This document shows positions 53,480 through 63,109 of a stretch of 64,000 nucleotides of DNA, piece by piece. The position numbers were made by a program, and so were the translations under genes. The DNA comes from Labilithrix sp. (GTDB lineage: Bacteria; Myxococcota_A; Polyangia; Polyangiales; Polyangiaceae): the NCBI GenBank assembly GCA_019637225.1, contig JAHBWC010000001.1, forward strand, positions 186,001 to 250,000, read 5' to 3'. The notes beneath the pieces are model-generated. The model was not told the DNA's origin, did not search any database, and saw nothing but the letters and a program-made list of their open reading frames with translations. The stretch's first letter is position 1. Every line of letters begins with the position of its first letter.

Positions 53480-55417
53480 TCACCAGCTCAGGTACGTCTG
53501 GTCCTTCAGCCCGCGCTCGAACTCGGCGAGCAGCCGCATGCCCTCGGTGGGCTTCAGGCGGTCTTGCTTGATGGCCGCGTCGACCTGCGCCTTCACCCGC
53601 GTCGCGAGCTCGCGCGTGTCGTACTGGGTCATCTTCAGGACCTCGGCGATCGAGTTCCCCTCGATCGTCTCCTCGAGGTAGTAGCCGCACTCCTCGTCGT
53701 CATCGAGGAAGACGTGCACCTCGTTGACGCGGCCGAAGAGGTTGTGGATGTCGCCCATGATGTCCTGATAGGCGCCGGTCAGGAACACGCCGATGTAGTA
53801 CGGCTCGTCGTTCCGCGAGTGGAGCGGGAGCGTGTCGCGCGAGGCCTCGGTGCGGTCGATGAACTTTCCGACCTTGCCGTCCGAGTCGCACGTGATGTCG
53901 ACGAGCGTGCTGAGCAGCCCCGGTCGCTCGTCGAGGCGGTGGATCGGGACGATCGGGAAGAGCGCGCCGAACGCCCAGTGATCGAGCAGCGACTGGAAGA
54001 CGGAGAAGTTGCAGATCTGCTGCGTGCCGAACTTCGGCTCGAGCGCCGCGAGCTCGTCGGGCAGCTCCGCCGCGTCGATCTTCTTCGTCGCCTGGCGGAT
54101 GCGCCCGGCGATCTGCCAGAAGAGCGTCTCGAGGCTGGCCTTCACGTCGAGCTCGAGGAAGCCGAGCTCGAACATCTTCTGAGCCTCCTCCTTGACCTCG
54201 AGCAGATCGTGCCAGGACTCGAGCAGGTTCGACTCGTTCAGCCGCGCGTTCACCTCGCGCAGCGTGACGATCAGCTTGTGCTCCTCGGAAGGCGGCGGAG
54301 CGAGCGACTGCGTCGTGTTGGCGCGCTCGATCGCGCCGAAGGCCTCGACGACGAGGACGCAGTGCTGCGCGACGATGGCGCGGCCGGACTCCGAGACGAT
54401 ATGCGGGTGCGGGACGCGCTCCTCTTCGCAGACGTCGGCGATGTTCGCGACGATGTCGCGGGCGTACTCCTCGACGGAGTAGTTCATCGACGCGTCGGTC
54501 GGCGTGCGCGAGCCGTCGTAGTCGATCGCCAGGCCGCCGCCGACGTCGATGTACTCGATCGGGTGCCCGAGGCGGCGGAGCTTGGCGTAGTAGCGGGCGG
54601 CCTCGCGGACGGCGCGCTTGATGATGAGGATGTCCGGGACCTGCGAGCCGATGTGGAAGTGCACCAGCTTGAAGGCCTGGGGCATCCCCGCTTCGCGCAG
54701 GATCGCCGCCGCCTCGAGGATCTCCGAGGTCGAGAGCCCGAACTTGGCGTGCTCGCCCGTCGACTCGGCCCACTTCCCGGCGCCGCGCGCGACGAGGCGG
54801 ACGCGGACGCCGATCTCCGGCTCGACGCCCATCTCCTTGGCGATGCGGACGATCGCGCGGACCTCGGAGAGCTTCTCCGCGATGAGGATGACCTTCTTGC
54901 CGAGCTTCCGGCCGATGAGGGCCGTGCGGATGAAGGCGTCGTCCTTGTAGCCGTTGCAGACGATGAGCGACTCGTTGTCCGTGTGGACCGCGAGACCCGC
55001 GTACATCTCCGGCTTCGAGCCGACCTCGATGCCGTAGTGGAACGGCCGCCCGGCCTCGAGGATCTCGTCGACGACCTCGCGGAGCTGGTTGACCTTGATC
55101 GGGAAGACGCCGCGGTACGCGCCGCGGTACTTGTTCTCGGCGATCGCCTTCGCGAACGCTTCGTTCAGGACGCGCACGCGGTGGTGGAGGATGTCCTGGA
55201 AGCGGATGACGAGCGGCGTCTTCAGGCCCTCGTCGCGCATCGCCTGCTCGAGGACGTCGCGGATGGCGACTCTGCGGCCGCGCGCCTGGAGCGGCGCGAC
55301 GGTCATCTTGCCGTCGGGCGACACGTCGAAGTAGCCGCCGCTCCAGCGATCGATCATGTAGAGATCGCGCGCGTCGTCGACCGTCCAGGAGTCTTGTTCG
55401 GTGATTCCATCCACCAT
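53480..55417 (-). CDS. speA: Biosynthetic arginine decarboxylase
   Basis: A 645-aa fold-III PLP decarboxylase of SpeA length. The PLP lysine is K108 in 'YRGVFPIKVNQ'. Other marks: 'PFHYGIEVGSKPEMYAGLAVHTDNESLIVCNGYKDD', 'LVHFHIGSQVPDI', 'YIDVGGGLAIDYDGS', and the C-terminal Cys/Asp region 'DITCDSDGKVGKFID' that completes the dimeric active site. It converts arginine to agmatine for polyamine synthesis. ATG 55417 begins the conserved part. It diverges from the M20 deacylase gene. Confidence 0.96.
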   Translation of the reverse strand: MVDGITEQDSWTVDDARDLYMIDRWSGGYFDVSPDGKMTVAPLQARGRRVAIRDVLEQAMRDEGLKTPLVIRFQDILHHRVRVLNEAFAKAIAENKYRGAYRGVFPIKVNQLREVVDEILEAGRPFHYGIEVGSKPEMYAGLAVHTDNESLIVCNGYKDDAFIRTALIGRKLGKKVILIAEKLSEVRAIVRIAKEMGVEPEIGVRVRLVARGAGKWAESTGEHAKFGLSTSEILEAAAILREAGMPQAFKLVHFHIGSQVPDILIIKRAVREAARYYAKLRRLGHPIEYIDVGGGLAIDYDGSRTPTDASMNYSVEEYARDIVANIADVCEEERVPHPHIVSESGRAIVAQHCVLVVEAFGAIERANTTQSLAPPPSEEHKLIVTLREVNARLNESNLLESWHDLLEVKEEAQKMFELGFLELDVKASLETLFWQIAGRIRQATKKIDAAELPDELAALEPKFGTQQICNFSVFQSLLDHWAFGALFPIVPIHRLDERPGLLSTLVDITCDSDGKVGKFIDRTEASRDTLPLHSRNDEPYYIGVFLTGAYQDIMGDIHNLFGRVNEVHVFLDDDEECGYYLEETIEGNSIAEVLKMTQYDTRELATRVKAQVDAAIKQDRLKPTEGMRLLAEFERGLKDQTYLSW

Positions 55418-55578
55418 CGGTGGCGGCACTCTACTGCAGACGCACGCCGAGCCAACGGGGAAGCGCATGGGGGCCAGGATGAGTTTTCTGGGTGCCCGCA
55501 CCCCCACCCACGCGCGGGCAGCGGACGGATTTCGGCGGTGCCCTCGGGCGGCCCATGCGATTAGCCTCCGGCCCGCCC

Positions 55579-56676
55579 ATGACCCCTGCCGCCGAACCCG
55601 TCGCGCTCCTCTCCGAGCTGGTCTCCTTCCGCACCGACCGCGCCGACGGCGACGAGCGCGCCCTCGCGGTCCGGCTCGCGGAGCTGCTCGAGCAACGCGG
55701 ACCGGACGAGGTGGTCCTGGGGGACGTCGCCCGCGCCGACGGCCACCGACCCGCCTCCTGGGTGTACGCGCGCTTCGGCCAGCCGCGGCTCCTCGTCAAC
55801 GCCCACCTCGACACGGTCCCGCCCAACGCGGACTGGAGCTCCGACCCGTTCGTCCCGCGGATCGAGGGCGACCGCTTCTACGCGCTCGGGGCGGCCGACA
55901 CGAAGGGGGCGATCGCCGCCATCCTGACCGCGCTGGACGACGCCCGTCCCGTCGACACGGGCATCCTCTTCTCGGGGGACGAGGAGTTCAGCAGCGTCGT
56001 GATGCGCGCCTTCGTCGGCGGGCCACACCGGGCCGGGCTCGAGCGCGCGATCGTCTGCGAGCCGACGAACCTGACCGTGGGCGTCCGGCACCGGGGCTTC
56101 ACGGCGTTCGAGGTCGGGATGACCGGACCGGGCGGGCACTCGTCCCAGGCGGACACGCTCCCGGCGCCGATCGCGACGCTCGCGCGGGTGGCCGTCGCGC
56201 TCGACGACTGGGGGCGCGCGAGGCGCGAGGAGGGGCCGCTGGGGTTTCCGGGGATGTGCCTGAACCTGGCGCGGCTCGACGGCGGCGTCGCGTTCAACGT
56301 CGTCCCTGCCGCCGGGCGGCTCCTTGTGTCGCTGCGGCCGCCGCCGGGCGCGGACACGCACGCGATCCTCGCAGAGCTCGAGGCGCTCGTCGGCGCGGTC
56401 GCGCCGGAGGCGACCTTCGAGCGCCTCCGCGACAACGCTCCCTTCGCGACGCGGGACCTCGGGGCGTTCGAGCCGCTCCTCGGCGCGGCGGCGCGCGCGC
56501 CGATCGACCTCGGCTTCTGGACCGAGGCGGCCATGCTCGGCGCGAGCGGGATCGACGCGGTCGTGCTCGGACCGGGGAACATCACGCAGGCGCACGCGCC
56601 CGACGAGTGGGTGTCGATCGCCGAGCTCCATCGCGCCCGCGAGCTCTTCCGCGCCGTCTTCCAGGCGCGCGGCTGA
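55579..56676 (+). CDS. M20-family zinc deacylase (ArgE/DapE-like)
   Basis: A 365-aa M20 metallohydrolase. Metal-binding residues are visible in 'LLVNAHLDTVPPN' (His, Asp), 'YALGAADTKGAIAAIL', 'GILFSGDEEFSSVVM' (catalytic Glu-Glu) and 'AIVCEPTNL', with the late His in 'GPGNITQAHAPDEWVSI'. The dimerisation domain contains 'GPGGHSSQAD'. It would remove an acyl group from an amino acid, as acetylornithine deacetylase does. The adjacent speA makes arginine metabolism attractive, but DapE or other substrates fit equally. ATG 55555 is an alternative start. Confidence 0.88.
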   Translation: MTPAAEPVALLSELVSFRTDRADGDERALAVRLAELLEQRGPDEVVLGDVARADGHRPASWVYARFGQPRLLVNAHLDTVPPNADWSSDPFVPRIEGDRFYALGAADTKGAIAAILTALDDARPVDTGILFSGDEEFSSVVMRAFVGGPHRAGLERAIVCEPTNLTVGVRHRGFTAFEVGMTGPGGHSSQADTLPAPIATLARVAVALDDWGRARREEGPLGFPGMCLNLARLDGGVAFNVVPAAGRLLVSLRPPPGADTHAILAELEALVGAVAPEATFERLRDNAPFATRDLGAFEPLLGAAARAPIDLGFWTEAAMLGASGIDAVVLGPGNITQAHAPDEWVSIAELHRARELFRAVFQARG

Positions 56677-56703
56677 CGTCGGGCGGGAAACGCGCCGGGC
56701 GCG

Positions 56704-57858
56704 TCAGCCCGGCGACGGATCGCGCAGCCAGCGCGTGTCCGGGTTGTCGCGCCGCCAGATCACGTTGTCCATGAAGTAGTGGTGGACGTTCACGAAGACG
56801 AAGATCGCCGCGAAGAACGGCGTCTCGCCAAGGGGATCGAAGCTCGAGGCGCCGCGCGGCGGACGCGGGACGAACGCCGTGTCGAGGAACGTCGGGCCCA
56901 GATGGAAGACGAGGACGCCGAGGCCGAGCGCCGAGAGCGCGAGCAGCCCGACGCGCACGGCGACCGGTCGTCCGAACGCGGGCGGGCCCTCCTCCGCGCG
57001 CGCCTCGGCCCCCTTCATCAGCCAGACGAAATAGAGGTACTGGATCGAGTGGAGCGCGGGGATGACGTAGCGAAGGAGCGGATCGACGCTCGAGAAGATC
57101 GTCCACGACCAGACGGTGATGAGGAAGCCGGCGAGCGGCGCGAGCGGCAGCGTCTGACCCTCGCGGCGCCGGCGGGCGAGGATGACCCAGGCGAGGGTGA
57201 CGGTGCTCAGGGCCAGCACCGCGCCGGCGGTCAGCTCGAGCCAGCGCGGATGCGCGAGCGCCGTGTAGACGACGCCCTTCTCCTCGTACTTGCCGGCGGG
57301 CGTGGCGGGATTCGCCCAGGCGAACGCCCACCCCGCGTAGCCGTGGAAGAGGACGGCCGCGCGCTCGCGGGGGCTCACGCGGTATCCGCGCCGGGCCGAC
57401 AGGACGGTGACGACGCCGAAGCCTTGCTTGACGTAGTGCCAGCCGACGAGGAGGAACATGAGCTGGACCATCCACCCGAGCGCCTCGGCCGAGCGGAAGC
57501 CGAGCGCCAGCGCCGCCCACGCCACGAGCACGATGGGCACGACGACGCCGGCGACGATCCAGCGGACGCGCTGCGCCCGCGCGACGTCCGCGCCGAGCGC
57601 GCGCCGCCGCGCGTCCTTGTAGAAGAGGAGGTACGTGACCGTGAAGTGCGGATCGTTGACGACGTAGGCCGCGTAGAACGCCGTGAAGCCGACGGCGAGC
57701 TCGGCGTCGTCGAGGCCCACCGCGCTCCGGAGCAGCAACGCCAGCGGGAACAGCACGAGGGTCGCGCCGCCGACGACCATGAACTCGGCGAGACGCGACG
57801 CGCGCGTGGCGCGCGCGGGGACGGCAGCGGCGGGGAGCGAGGCGATTCCGCTCGTCAC
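56704..57858 (-). CDS. Polytopic membrane protein with conserved His motifs
   Basis: A 384-aa protein with about ten hydrophobic segments, starting at GTG 57858 (or ATG 57781). His-containing motifs at membrane edges are 'YVVNDPHFTVTYLLFYKD', 'LLVGWHYVKQGFGVV', 'IPALHSIQYLYFVWLMKG' and 'FVNVHHYFMDNVIWRRDN'. The clustered His residues could bind metal, as in integral membrane di-iron oxygenases or Brp/Blh-type proteins, but no known family is confidently recognised. It lies convergent with the M20 gene and diverges from hrpA. Confidence 0.8.
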   Translation of the reverse strand: MTSGIASLPAAAVPARATRASRLAEFMVVGGATLVLFPLALLLRSAVGLDDAELAVGFTAFYAAYVVNDPHFTVTYLLFYKDARRRALGADVARAQRVRWIVAGVVVPIVLVAWAALALGFRSAEALGWMVQLMFLLVGWHYVKQGFGVVTVLSARRGYRVSPRERAAVLFHGYAGWAFAWANPATPAGKYEEKGVVYTALAHPRWLELTAGAVLALSTVTLAWVILARRRREGQTLPLAPLAGFLITVWSWTIFSSVDPLLRYVIPALHSIQYLYFVWLMKGAEARAEEGPPAFGRPVAVRVGLLALSALGLGVLVFHLGPTFLDTAFVPRPPRGASSFDPLGETPFFAAIFVFVNVHHYFMDNVIWRRDNPDTRWLRDPSPG

Positions 57859-57949
57859 GGAGCGCAATCTACCACGGCCGCGCGATCGCCCTCGCGCGCC
57901 GCCTCGCCCGCGCGACACCGCGGGTCGAGAGGTGCTATCTCGCGGGGCG

Positions 57950-60900
57950 ATGTCCGGCGAGCCTCCCGCGTTCACGAGCTCGAGCGCGAGCGCGCACGAA
58001 GGCGACCGGTCGCCGATCGTGTTCCCTCCCGAGCTGCCGATCTCCGCGCGGGTCGCCGACATCGCCACCGCGATCGACCGGCATCCGGTGGTCATCGTCG
58101 CCGGCGCGACCGGATCGGGCAAGACGACCCAGCTCCCGAAGATCGCGCTCGCGATGGGGCGCGGGCTCGAGCGGATCATCGGCGTCACGCAGCCGCGCCG
58201 CATCGCCGCCACGAGCGTCGCCGCGCGCGTCGCGAGCGAGCTCGGCTCGCCGCTCGGCACCGACGTCGGCTACCAGATCCGCTTCGACGACCGGACGTCG
58301 GCGAGCACCTACGTGAAGTTCATGACGGACGGGATCCTCCTCGCGGAGATCCACGGCGATCCGCTGCTCCGCCGGTACGACACGCTCATCATCGACGAGG
58401 CCCACGAGCGGAGCCTCACGATCGATTTCTTGCTCGGGTGGGTGAAGCGCATCCTGCCGGAGCGGCCGGACCTGAAGGTCGTCGTGAGCTCGGCCACGCT
58501 CGAGACCGAGCGCTTCTCGGAGTTCTTCGGCGGCGCGCCGGTCATCGAGGTCGAGGGGCGGACGTTCCCGGTGGACGTTCTCTACGAGCCGCCGGCGGAC
58601 GACGTCGACCTCCCCGACGCGATCGCCGACGCGGTCGCGAACGTGACCTCGCTCGACCCTCGCGGCGACATCCTCGTCTTCCTGCCCGGCGAGCGCGAGA
58701 TCCGCGAAGCCGAGAACGCGCTCCTCGCGCGCGGCCTGCGGCACACGGTGGTCCAGCCGCTCTACGCGCGGCTCTCCGCGTCCGACCAGAGCAAGGTGTT
58801 CGCGAGCATCCCTCAGCGGCGCGTCATCCTGGCGACCAACGTCGCCGAGACGTCCGTGACAATCCCCGGCATCGTCTACGTCGTCGACGCCGGGATCGCG
58901 CGGCTCTCGCGCTACGACCCGCGCTCGGGCACGACGCGCCTCCAGATCGAGGGGATCTCGCAGGCGAGCGCCGACCAGCGCAAGGGCCGCTGCGGCCGCG
59001 TCCGCGACGGGATCTGCGTGCGCCTCTACGACGAGCAGAGCTTCGCGGCGCGCCCGGCGTTCACCGATCCCGAGATCAAGCGGACCGGGCTCGCCGGTGT
59101 CATCCTCCGGATGAAGGCGCTCGGGCTCGGCGACGTCGAGGGCTTCTCGTTCCTCGACCCGCCGCATTCGAAGGCGGTGACCGAGGGCTATCGCGTGCTC
59201 GAAGAGCTCGGCGCGCTCGGCGAGCGGCGCGAGCTGACGCCGCTCGGCGAGCGCCTCGCGCGCTTCCCGGTCGACCCGCGCGTCGGCCGGATGATCCTCG
59301 CGGGCGCCGACCTCGGCTGCCTCCGCGAGGTGCTCGTCATCGCCGCCGCGCTCGTCGTCCAGGACCCGCGCGAGCGGCCGCGCGAGGCGCAGCAGAAGGC
59401 CGACGAGCTGCACCGCCGCTTCCGCGACGAGCGCTCCGACTTCGTCGCGCTCCTCCGTCTATGGGACTTCGTGAAGGAGGCGGAGCGGAAGGGGACGTCG
59501 AACCTCCGGCGGGTCTGCCGCGACGGCTTCCTCTCGTTCATCCGCGTCCGCGAGTGGGGCGAGATCCACCGGCAGCTCGAGGAGATCGTGCGCGAGCTCC
59601 GGATCGATCCGCGGGCGCCCGATCGCGGCGCGGGCCGGCAGGGAGCCTCCCGTGACCGCGGCGGGCGCGGCGCGGACGGCGGCGCGGACGGCGCGCCGCG
59701 AGGCAAGACCGGGCGCGGCGGGGGCGCTTCGTCCGACGACGCGCTCCACCGCGCGCTCCTGACGGGGCTCCTCTCGAAGGTGGGGACGTGGAACCCCGAG
59801 CAGCGCGTCTTCATCGGCGCGAAGCAGACGCGGTTCGCGATCCATCCGTCGTCGGCGCTCGCGCGGAAGCCGCCGGCGTGGGTGATGGCGTTCGAGCTCG
59901 TCGAGACCTCGCAGCTCTTCGCGCGGATGGTGGCGAAGATCGAGCCCGACTCGCTGCTCGAGGCCGCGCCGCACCTGCTCAAGCGGAGCTACGCGGACCC
60001 GCACTGGTCGGAGCGATCGGCGCGCGCGTCGGTGCGCGAGCACGCCACGCTCTTCGGCTTGTCGATCGCGCGGGACCGCAGCGTCGACTACGCGAGCGTC
60101 GCGCCCGCCGAGGCGCGGCGGATGTTCCTCGACCACGCGCTCGTCCGGGGCGAGTACGCGTCGCGCGGCGCATTCCAGAAGAAGAACCAGGAGCTGCTCG
60201 CCGAGGTCGCGCGCCTCCGCGACAAGGCGCGGCGGAGCGACATGCTCGCGGACGACGACGCGCTGCTCGACTTCTTCGACCGCAAGGTCCCGGCCGACGT
60301 GGTCGACGGCAAGACCTTCGAGGCCTGGCGCGAGCGCGCGGAGGGGGACGATCCGGGCGCGCTCCACCTCTCGCTCGAGGACGTCTTCACGGGGGACCGG
60401 AAGCTCTCGGCCGCCGACTACCCGGACGCGATCACGCTCCACGGCGCCACGCTGCCGGTCTCGTACCGCTTCGATCCGTCCGCCGACGACGACGGCATCA
60501 CGGTCACGATCCCGCTCGTCCTGCTCCCGCAGCTCGAGCCGGGCGAGCTCGACTGGACGATCCCCGGCTGGCACGAGGAGAAGCTCGCCGCGCTCCTCTA
60601 CGAGCTGCCGCGCGCGCACCGGCGCGAGATCGGCGACGTCCCCGAGGTCGCCCGCGCGCTCGCCTCGAGGCTCACGCCGTTCGTCGGGCCGATGATCCCG
60701 GCCGTCGCTCGCGCGCTCGCCGAGGTGACCGGCGCGTCGGTGCCCGAGGACGCGTTCCGGCCCGACGCCGTCGGCGCGTACCTCCGGCTCACGTGCCGCG
60801 TCGTCGATCACGACAGGAAGGTCGTCGAGGAGAGCCGCGACGTCGGCGATCTCTTGAAGCGCCACGGCGCGCGGGCGCGCGCGGCGTGGAAGGCGAGCGC

Positions 60901-61780
60901 GCCTGCGCCGCGCTGGGAGCGGAAGGGGATCGCCAGCTGGGACTTCGGCGAGCTCGCGCCGTTCGTCGTGCGGCGCGTCGCGGGCCAGGACGTCCGCAGC
61001 TATCCGGCCCTCGAGGACCGGGGCGGCGCGGTCGATCTCGTGCTCCTCGAGTCGCAGGGCGCGGCCGAGGTGGCCTCGCGCGCCGGGGTCCGGCGCCTCC
61101 TCATGATCGCCGTCCGCCAGACGATCTCGGCGATCGCGCCGCGGTTGCCCGCGGCGTTCGCTCGACCGAACGGCGCGACGGCGTCGCGCGCCGAGACGGA
61201 GGCGTTCCGCTCGCTCCTGCTCGCGCGGATCGTCGACACGGCGTTCCGGCTCGACGGAGACGCGCCGCTCCCGCGCGGCAAGGCCGCCTTCGACGCGCTC
61301 GTCGCCGCCGGCGCGCCCCGTCTCGATCCGGCGTTCCGCGTCTACGCGGAGGCGCTGAAGCCGATCGCCGGCGAGCTCGATCGGACGCTCACGGCGCTCC
61401 GCAACGCGTCGAAGCATCCGAGCGGGCGGAACGCCGTCGTCGACCTCTACGCACAGCTCGAGCATCTTTTTCCGCTCGACCTGGTCGGCTGGGTTCCGCT
61501 CGGACGCCTCGAGCACTACCCGCGCTACCTCCGCGCGGCGCAGGCGCGCCTCCAGCGGGCCGTCAGCGATCCACGCAAGGACGGCGACAAGCACGCCCCC
61601 TTCGCGCCGCTCTGGAGCTCCTTCCTCGCGAAGCGCGCCGCGGCGCGCGATCAGGAGAGCGCGCGCGAGCTGCGGTGGGCGTTCGAGGAGCTCCGCGTCG
61701 CGATCTTCGCTCCGGAGCTCAAGACGCCCGTTCCGGTGTCGGTTACGAAAGTCGCAGCGGCGCTCGCCGCGCTCCGCTGA
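57950..61780 (+). CDS. hrpA: ATP-dependent RNA helicase HrpA
   Basis: A 1276-aa DEAH-box helicase of full HrpA length. Motif I is 'GATGSGKTT' (52-60), Ia 'TQPRRIAA', II 'DEAH' (about 149-152), III 'SSAT', V 'LATNVAETSVTIPGIVYVVDAG' and VI 'QRKGRCGRV'. The helicase-associated and OB regions follow, interrupted by a low-complexity Gly/Arg/Asp insert at about 560-600. The C-terminal DUF3418-type region is present to the end. It remodels RNA or stalled ribosomes. The ATG at 57950 follows a short leader; the frame is open upstream without support. Confidence 0.95.
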   Translation: MSGEPPAFTSSSASAHEGDRSPIVFPPELPISARVADIATAIDRHPVVIVAGATGSGKTTQLPKIALAMGRGLERIIGVTQPRRIAATSVAARVASELGSPLGTDVGYQIRFDDRTSASTYVKFMTDGILLAEIHGDPLLRRYDTLIIDEAHERSLTIDFLLGWVKRILPERPDLKVVVSSATLETERFSEFFGGAPVIEVEGRTFPVDVLYEPPADDVDLPDAIADAVANVTSLDPRGDILVFLPGEREIREAENALLARGLRHTVVQPLYARLSASDQSKVFASIPQRRVILATNVAETSVTIPGIVYVVDAGIARLSRYDPRSGTTRLQIEGISQASADQRKGRCGRVRDGICVRLYDEQSFAARPAFTDPEIKRTGLAGVILRMKALGLGDVEGFSFLDPPHSKAVTEGYRVLEELGALGERRELTPLGERLARFPVDPRVGRMILAGADLGCLREVLVIAAALVVQDPRERPREAQQKADELHRRFRDERSDFVALLRLWDFVKEAERKGTSNLRRVCRDGFLSFIRVREWGEIHRQLEEIVRELRIDPRAPDRGAGRQGASRDRGGRGADGGADGAPRGKTGRGGGASSDDALHRALLTGLLSKVGTWNPEQRVFIGAKQTRFAIHPSSALARKPPAWVMAFELVETSQLFARMVAKIEPDSLLEAAPHLLKRSYADPHWSERSARASVREHATLFGLSIARDRSVDYASVAPAEARRMFLDHALVRGEYASRGAFQKKNQELLAEVARLRDKARRSDMLADDDALLDFFDRKVPADVVDGKTFEAWRERAEGDDPGALHLSLEDVFTGDRKLSAADYPDAITLHGATLPVSYRFDPSADDDGITVTIPLVLLPQLEPGELDWTIPGWHEEKLAALLYELPRAHRREIGDVPEVARALASRLTPFVGPMIPAVARALAEVTGASVPEDAFRPDAVGAYLRLTCRVVDHDRKVVEESRDVGDLLKRHGARARAAWKASAPAPRWERKGIASWDFGELAPFVVRRVAGQDVRSYPALEDRGGAVDLVLLESQGAAEVASRAGVRRLLMIAVRQTISAIAPRLPAAFARPNGATASRAETEAFRSLLLARIVDTAFRLDGDAPLPRGKAAFDALVAAGAPRLDPAFRVYAEALKPIAGELDRTLTALRNASKHPSGRNAVVDLYAQLEHLFPLDLVGWVPLGRLEHYPRYLRAAQARLQRAVSDPRKDGDKHAPFAPLWSSFLAKRAAARDQESARELRWAFEELRVAIFAPELKTPVPVSVTKVAAALAALR

Positions 61781-61808
61781 GAGCGTTCGGATCGAGGCGT
61801 CGCTGGTG

Positions 61809-61858
61809 CGCGCGGTTCTTGCGAGAGAACGCTGCGAGCGTGCGTGACGAACCGCGCG
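61809..61858. ncRNA. Nested stem-loop between hrpA and a lipoprotein gene
   Basis: CGCGCGGTTC (61809-61818) pairs perfectly with GAACCGCGCG (61849-61858). Inside the 30-nt loop CGCT/AGCG (61830-61833, 61837-61840) forms a second stem. An alternative stem GTTCT/AGAAC (61815-61819, 61826-61830) would compete with both. It could be a terminator of hrpA, an attenuator for the lipoprotein gene or a small RNA. Confidence 0.4.
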
Positions 61859-61884
61859 TGCTCGGAACTGGAGGTCCTCGAACG

Positions 61885-62208
61885 ATGCGTTCTCTCGGTG
61901 CTCGAGCTCTGGCGACCCTGGGTTTTTCGTTCCTGATCGCGCTGATGGCGGCTTGCGGTGGGACCCATCAAGAAGCCCGCGCCCCAGGTGACGACGCCGC
62001 CGACGCACCGCGAGTTGGATCGGCTTCCCCGGATCCGTCAATCGCGGGCGACACCAGCGACGAGCCCGCGCCCAGCGCTCCTTCTGCATCGAGCGGCGCC
62101 GACGACGGCTCCGACATCATCCCGCCGTTCCCGAGCAGCAAGGGCGGCGCGAAGAAGGCGACGCCCGCGAAGAAGAAGGCGGGCGGGAAGTCGAAGAAGA
62201 AGGGCTGA
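61885..62208 (+). CDS. Small lipoprotein with polycationic C-terminal tail
   Basis: A 107-aa lipoprotein (IALMAAC, Cys 24) with GGAGG ten bases before the ATG. The centre is an Asp/Pro/Ser/Ala linker without predicted structure. The last ~20 residues are Lys-rich ('KKATPAKKKAGGKSKKKG'), like histone H1 tails. A membrane-tethered polycation could bind lipopolysaccharide, nucleic acid or peptidoglycan. No family is recognised. It is convergent with the SGNH hydrolase gene. Confidence 0.7.
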   Translation: MRSLGARALATLGFSFLIALMAACGGTHQEARAPGDDAADAPRVGSASPDPSIAGDTSDEPAPSAPSASSGADDGSDIIPPFPSSKGGAKKATPAKKKAGGKSKKKG

Positions 62209-62238
62209 CGCTCGCGCGTCGCCTCGGTCGCGAAGGAG

Positions 62239-62985
62239 TCAGGGCGCGGCGGCGTCGGGCGCGAGCAGCGCGCCGCCGGCGGCGCCCTCGACGAACGCGC
62301 CCGGCCCCTTGAAGTACTTCCAGAAGTCGTCGGCCCAGACCTCGCCGCCCTTCTCGTTGGGGTGGATCTTGTCGGGCCGCCGCGCGATGTCGAGCGCCGA
62401 GGCGTCGTAGAAGCGGCACGGCGCGACGTGCTCGCGGAGCCACTGGTTGAACTTGGCCTGCGACGGCTTCCAGATCGGCGGCGCGACCCAGTAGCAGTCG
62501 ATGCCGGCGACGCGCTTGAGGAGCTTCGGCAGGTAAGGGCCGATCTCCTTCTCGGGATCGATGCTGTGCGGGACGTGGTTCGCGCCGAGCGTGAGCAGGA
62601 TGAGATCGGGCTTTATGCTCGCGATGAGCTTCGGCAGGTGATCGTTCTGCGAAAACTCGTGGATCGTCCCGCTCTCGATGACGTCGCGGTGGTACTTCGT
62701 GCCGTCCGCCTCGAACTTCGGCCCGAGCGCGCGGGCGAGCCCGCCGCCGACCATCGAGTCGCCGGTGTGGAGGACGCGCGCGTACTTCTTCGGCGCGGGC
62801 GCGGGCGTCTCGGCGCTCGGCGCCTCGGCAGGCGCGGTCGGCGCGACGGCCGACGTCGCGGCCTTGGTGGCGGGCGCGGCCGCGTCGGCCTCGGCCTGCC
62901 CGCCGGCCGGCGGCGCCGCCTTCGAGCACGCGACGATCGCCAGGAGAGAAACGAACGAGAGGACGGAGGGGGCTTTGGAGTTCAT
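62239..62985 (-). CDS. SGNH/GDSL-family hydrolase lipoprotein
   Basis: A 248-aa lipoprotein (LLAIVAC, Cys 20) with an Ala/Pro linker to about 65. The SGNH blocks are visible: block I 'VLHTGDSMVGGGLARAL' (nucleophile Ser), Gly in 'RDVIESGTIHEF', block III 'LLTLGANHVPHS' (Asn) and block V 'DKIHPNEKGGEVWADDF' (Asp and His). It should be an esterase or acetyl-hydrolase acting in the envelope, for example on polysaccharide O-acetyl groups. Substrate is unknown. Confidence 0.9.
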   Translation of the reverse strand: MNSKAPSVLSFVSLLAIVACSKAAPPAGGQAEADAAAPATKAATSAVAPTAPAEAPSAETPAPAPKKYARVLHTGDSMVGGGLARALGPKFEADGTKYHRDVIESGTIHEFSQNDHLPKLIASIKPDLILLTLGANHVPHSIDPEKEIGPYLPKLLKRVAGIDCYWVAPPIWKPSQAKFNQWLREHVAPCRFYDASALDIARRPDKIHPNEKGGEVWADDFWKYFKGPGAFVEGAAGGALLAPDAAAP

Positions 62986-63022
62986 GGCGAAGCTCAGCGA
63001 GAGACCGACGGTCGCGCGGCCC

Positions 63023-63046
63023 TCACGAGCGAAGCGGGGCTCGTGA
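63023..63046. terminator. Stem-loop between two lipoprotein genes
   Basis: TCACGAGC (63023-63030) and GCTCGTGA (63039-63046) form an 8-bp stem with an 8-nt loop, downstream of the lipoprotein gene ending at 63110 and upstream of the SGNH gene on the minus strand. There is no T tract. Confidence 0.45.
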
Positions 63047-63109
63047 TGGCCCGACGAACCAGGACTCGTGACGCTAGGAGCTTTCGCCGGCGTTGGCGAA
63101 TTGTGGGCG

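Noticed and set aside
55490..55503. GGGTG-CCCG-CACCC hairpin between speA and the M20 gene
   Set aside because: The stem is only 5 bp and could arise by chance in this GC-rich divergent promoter region.
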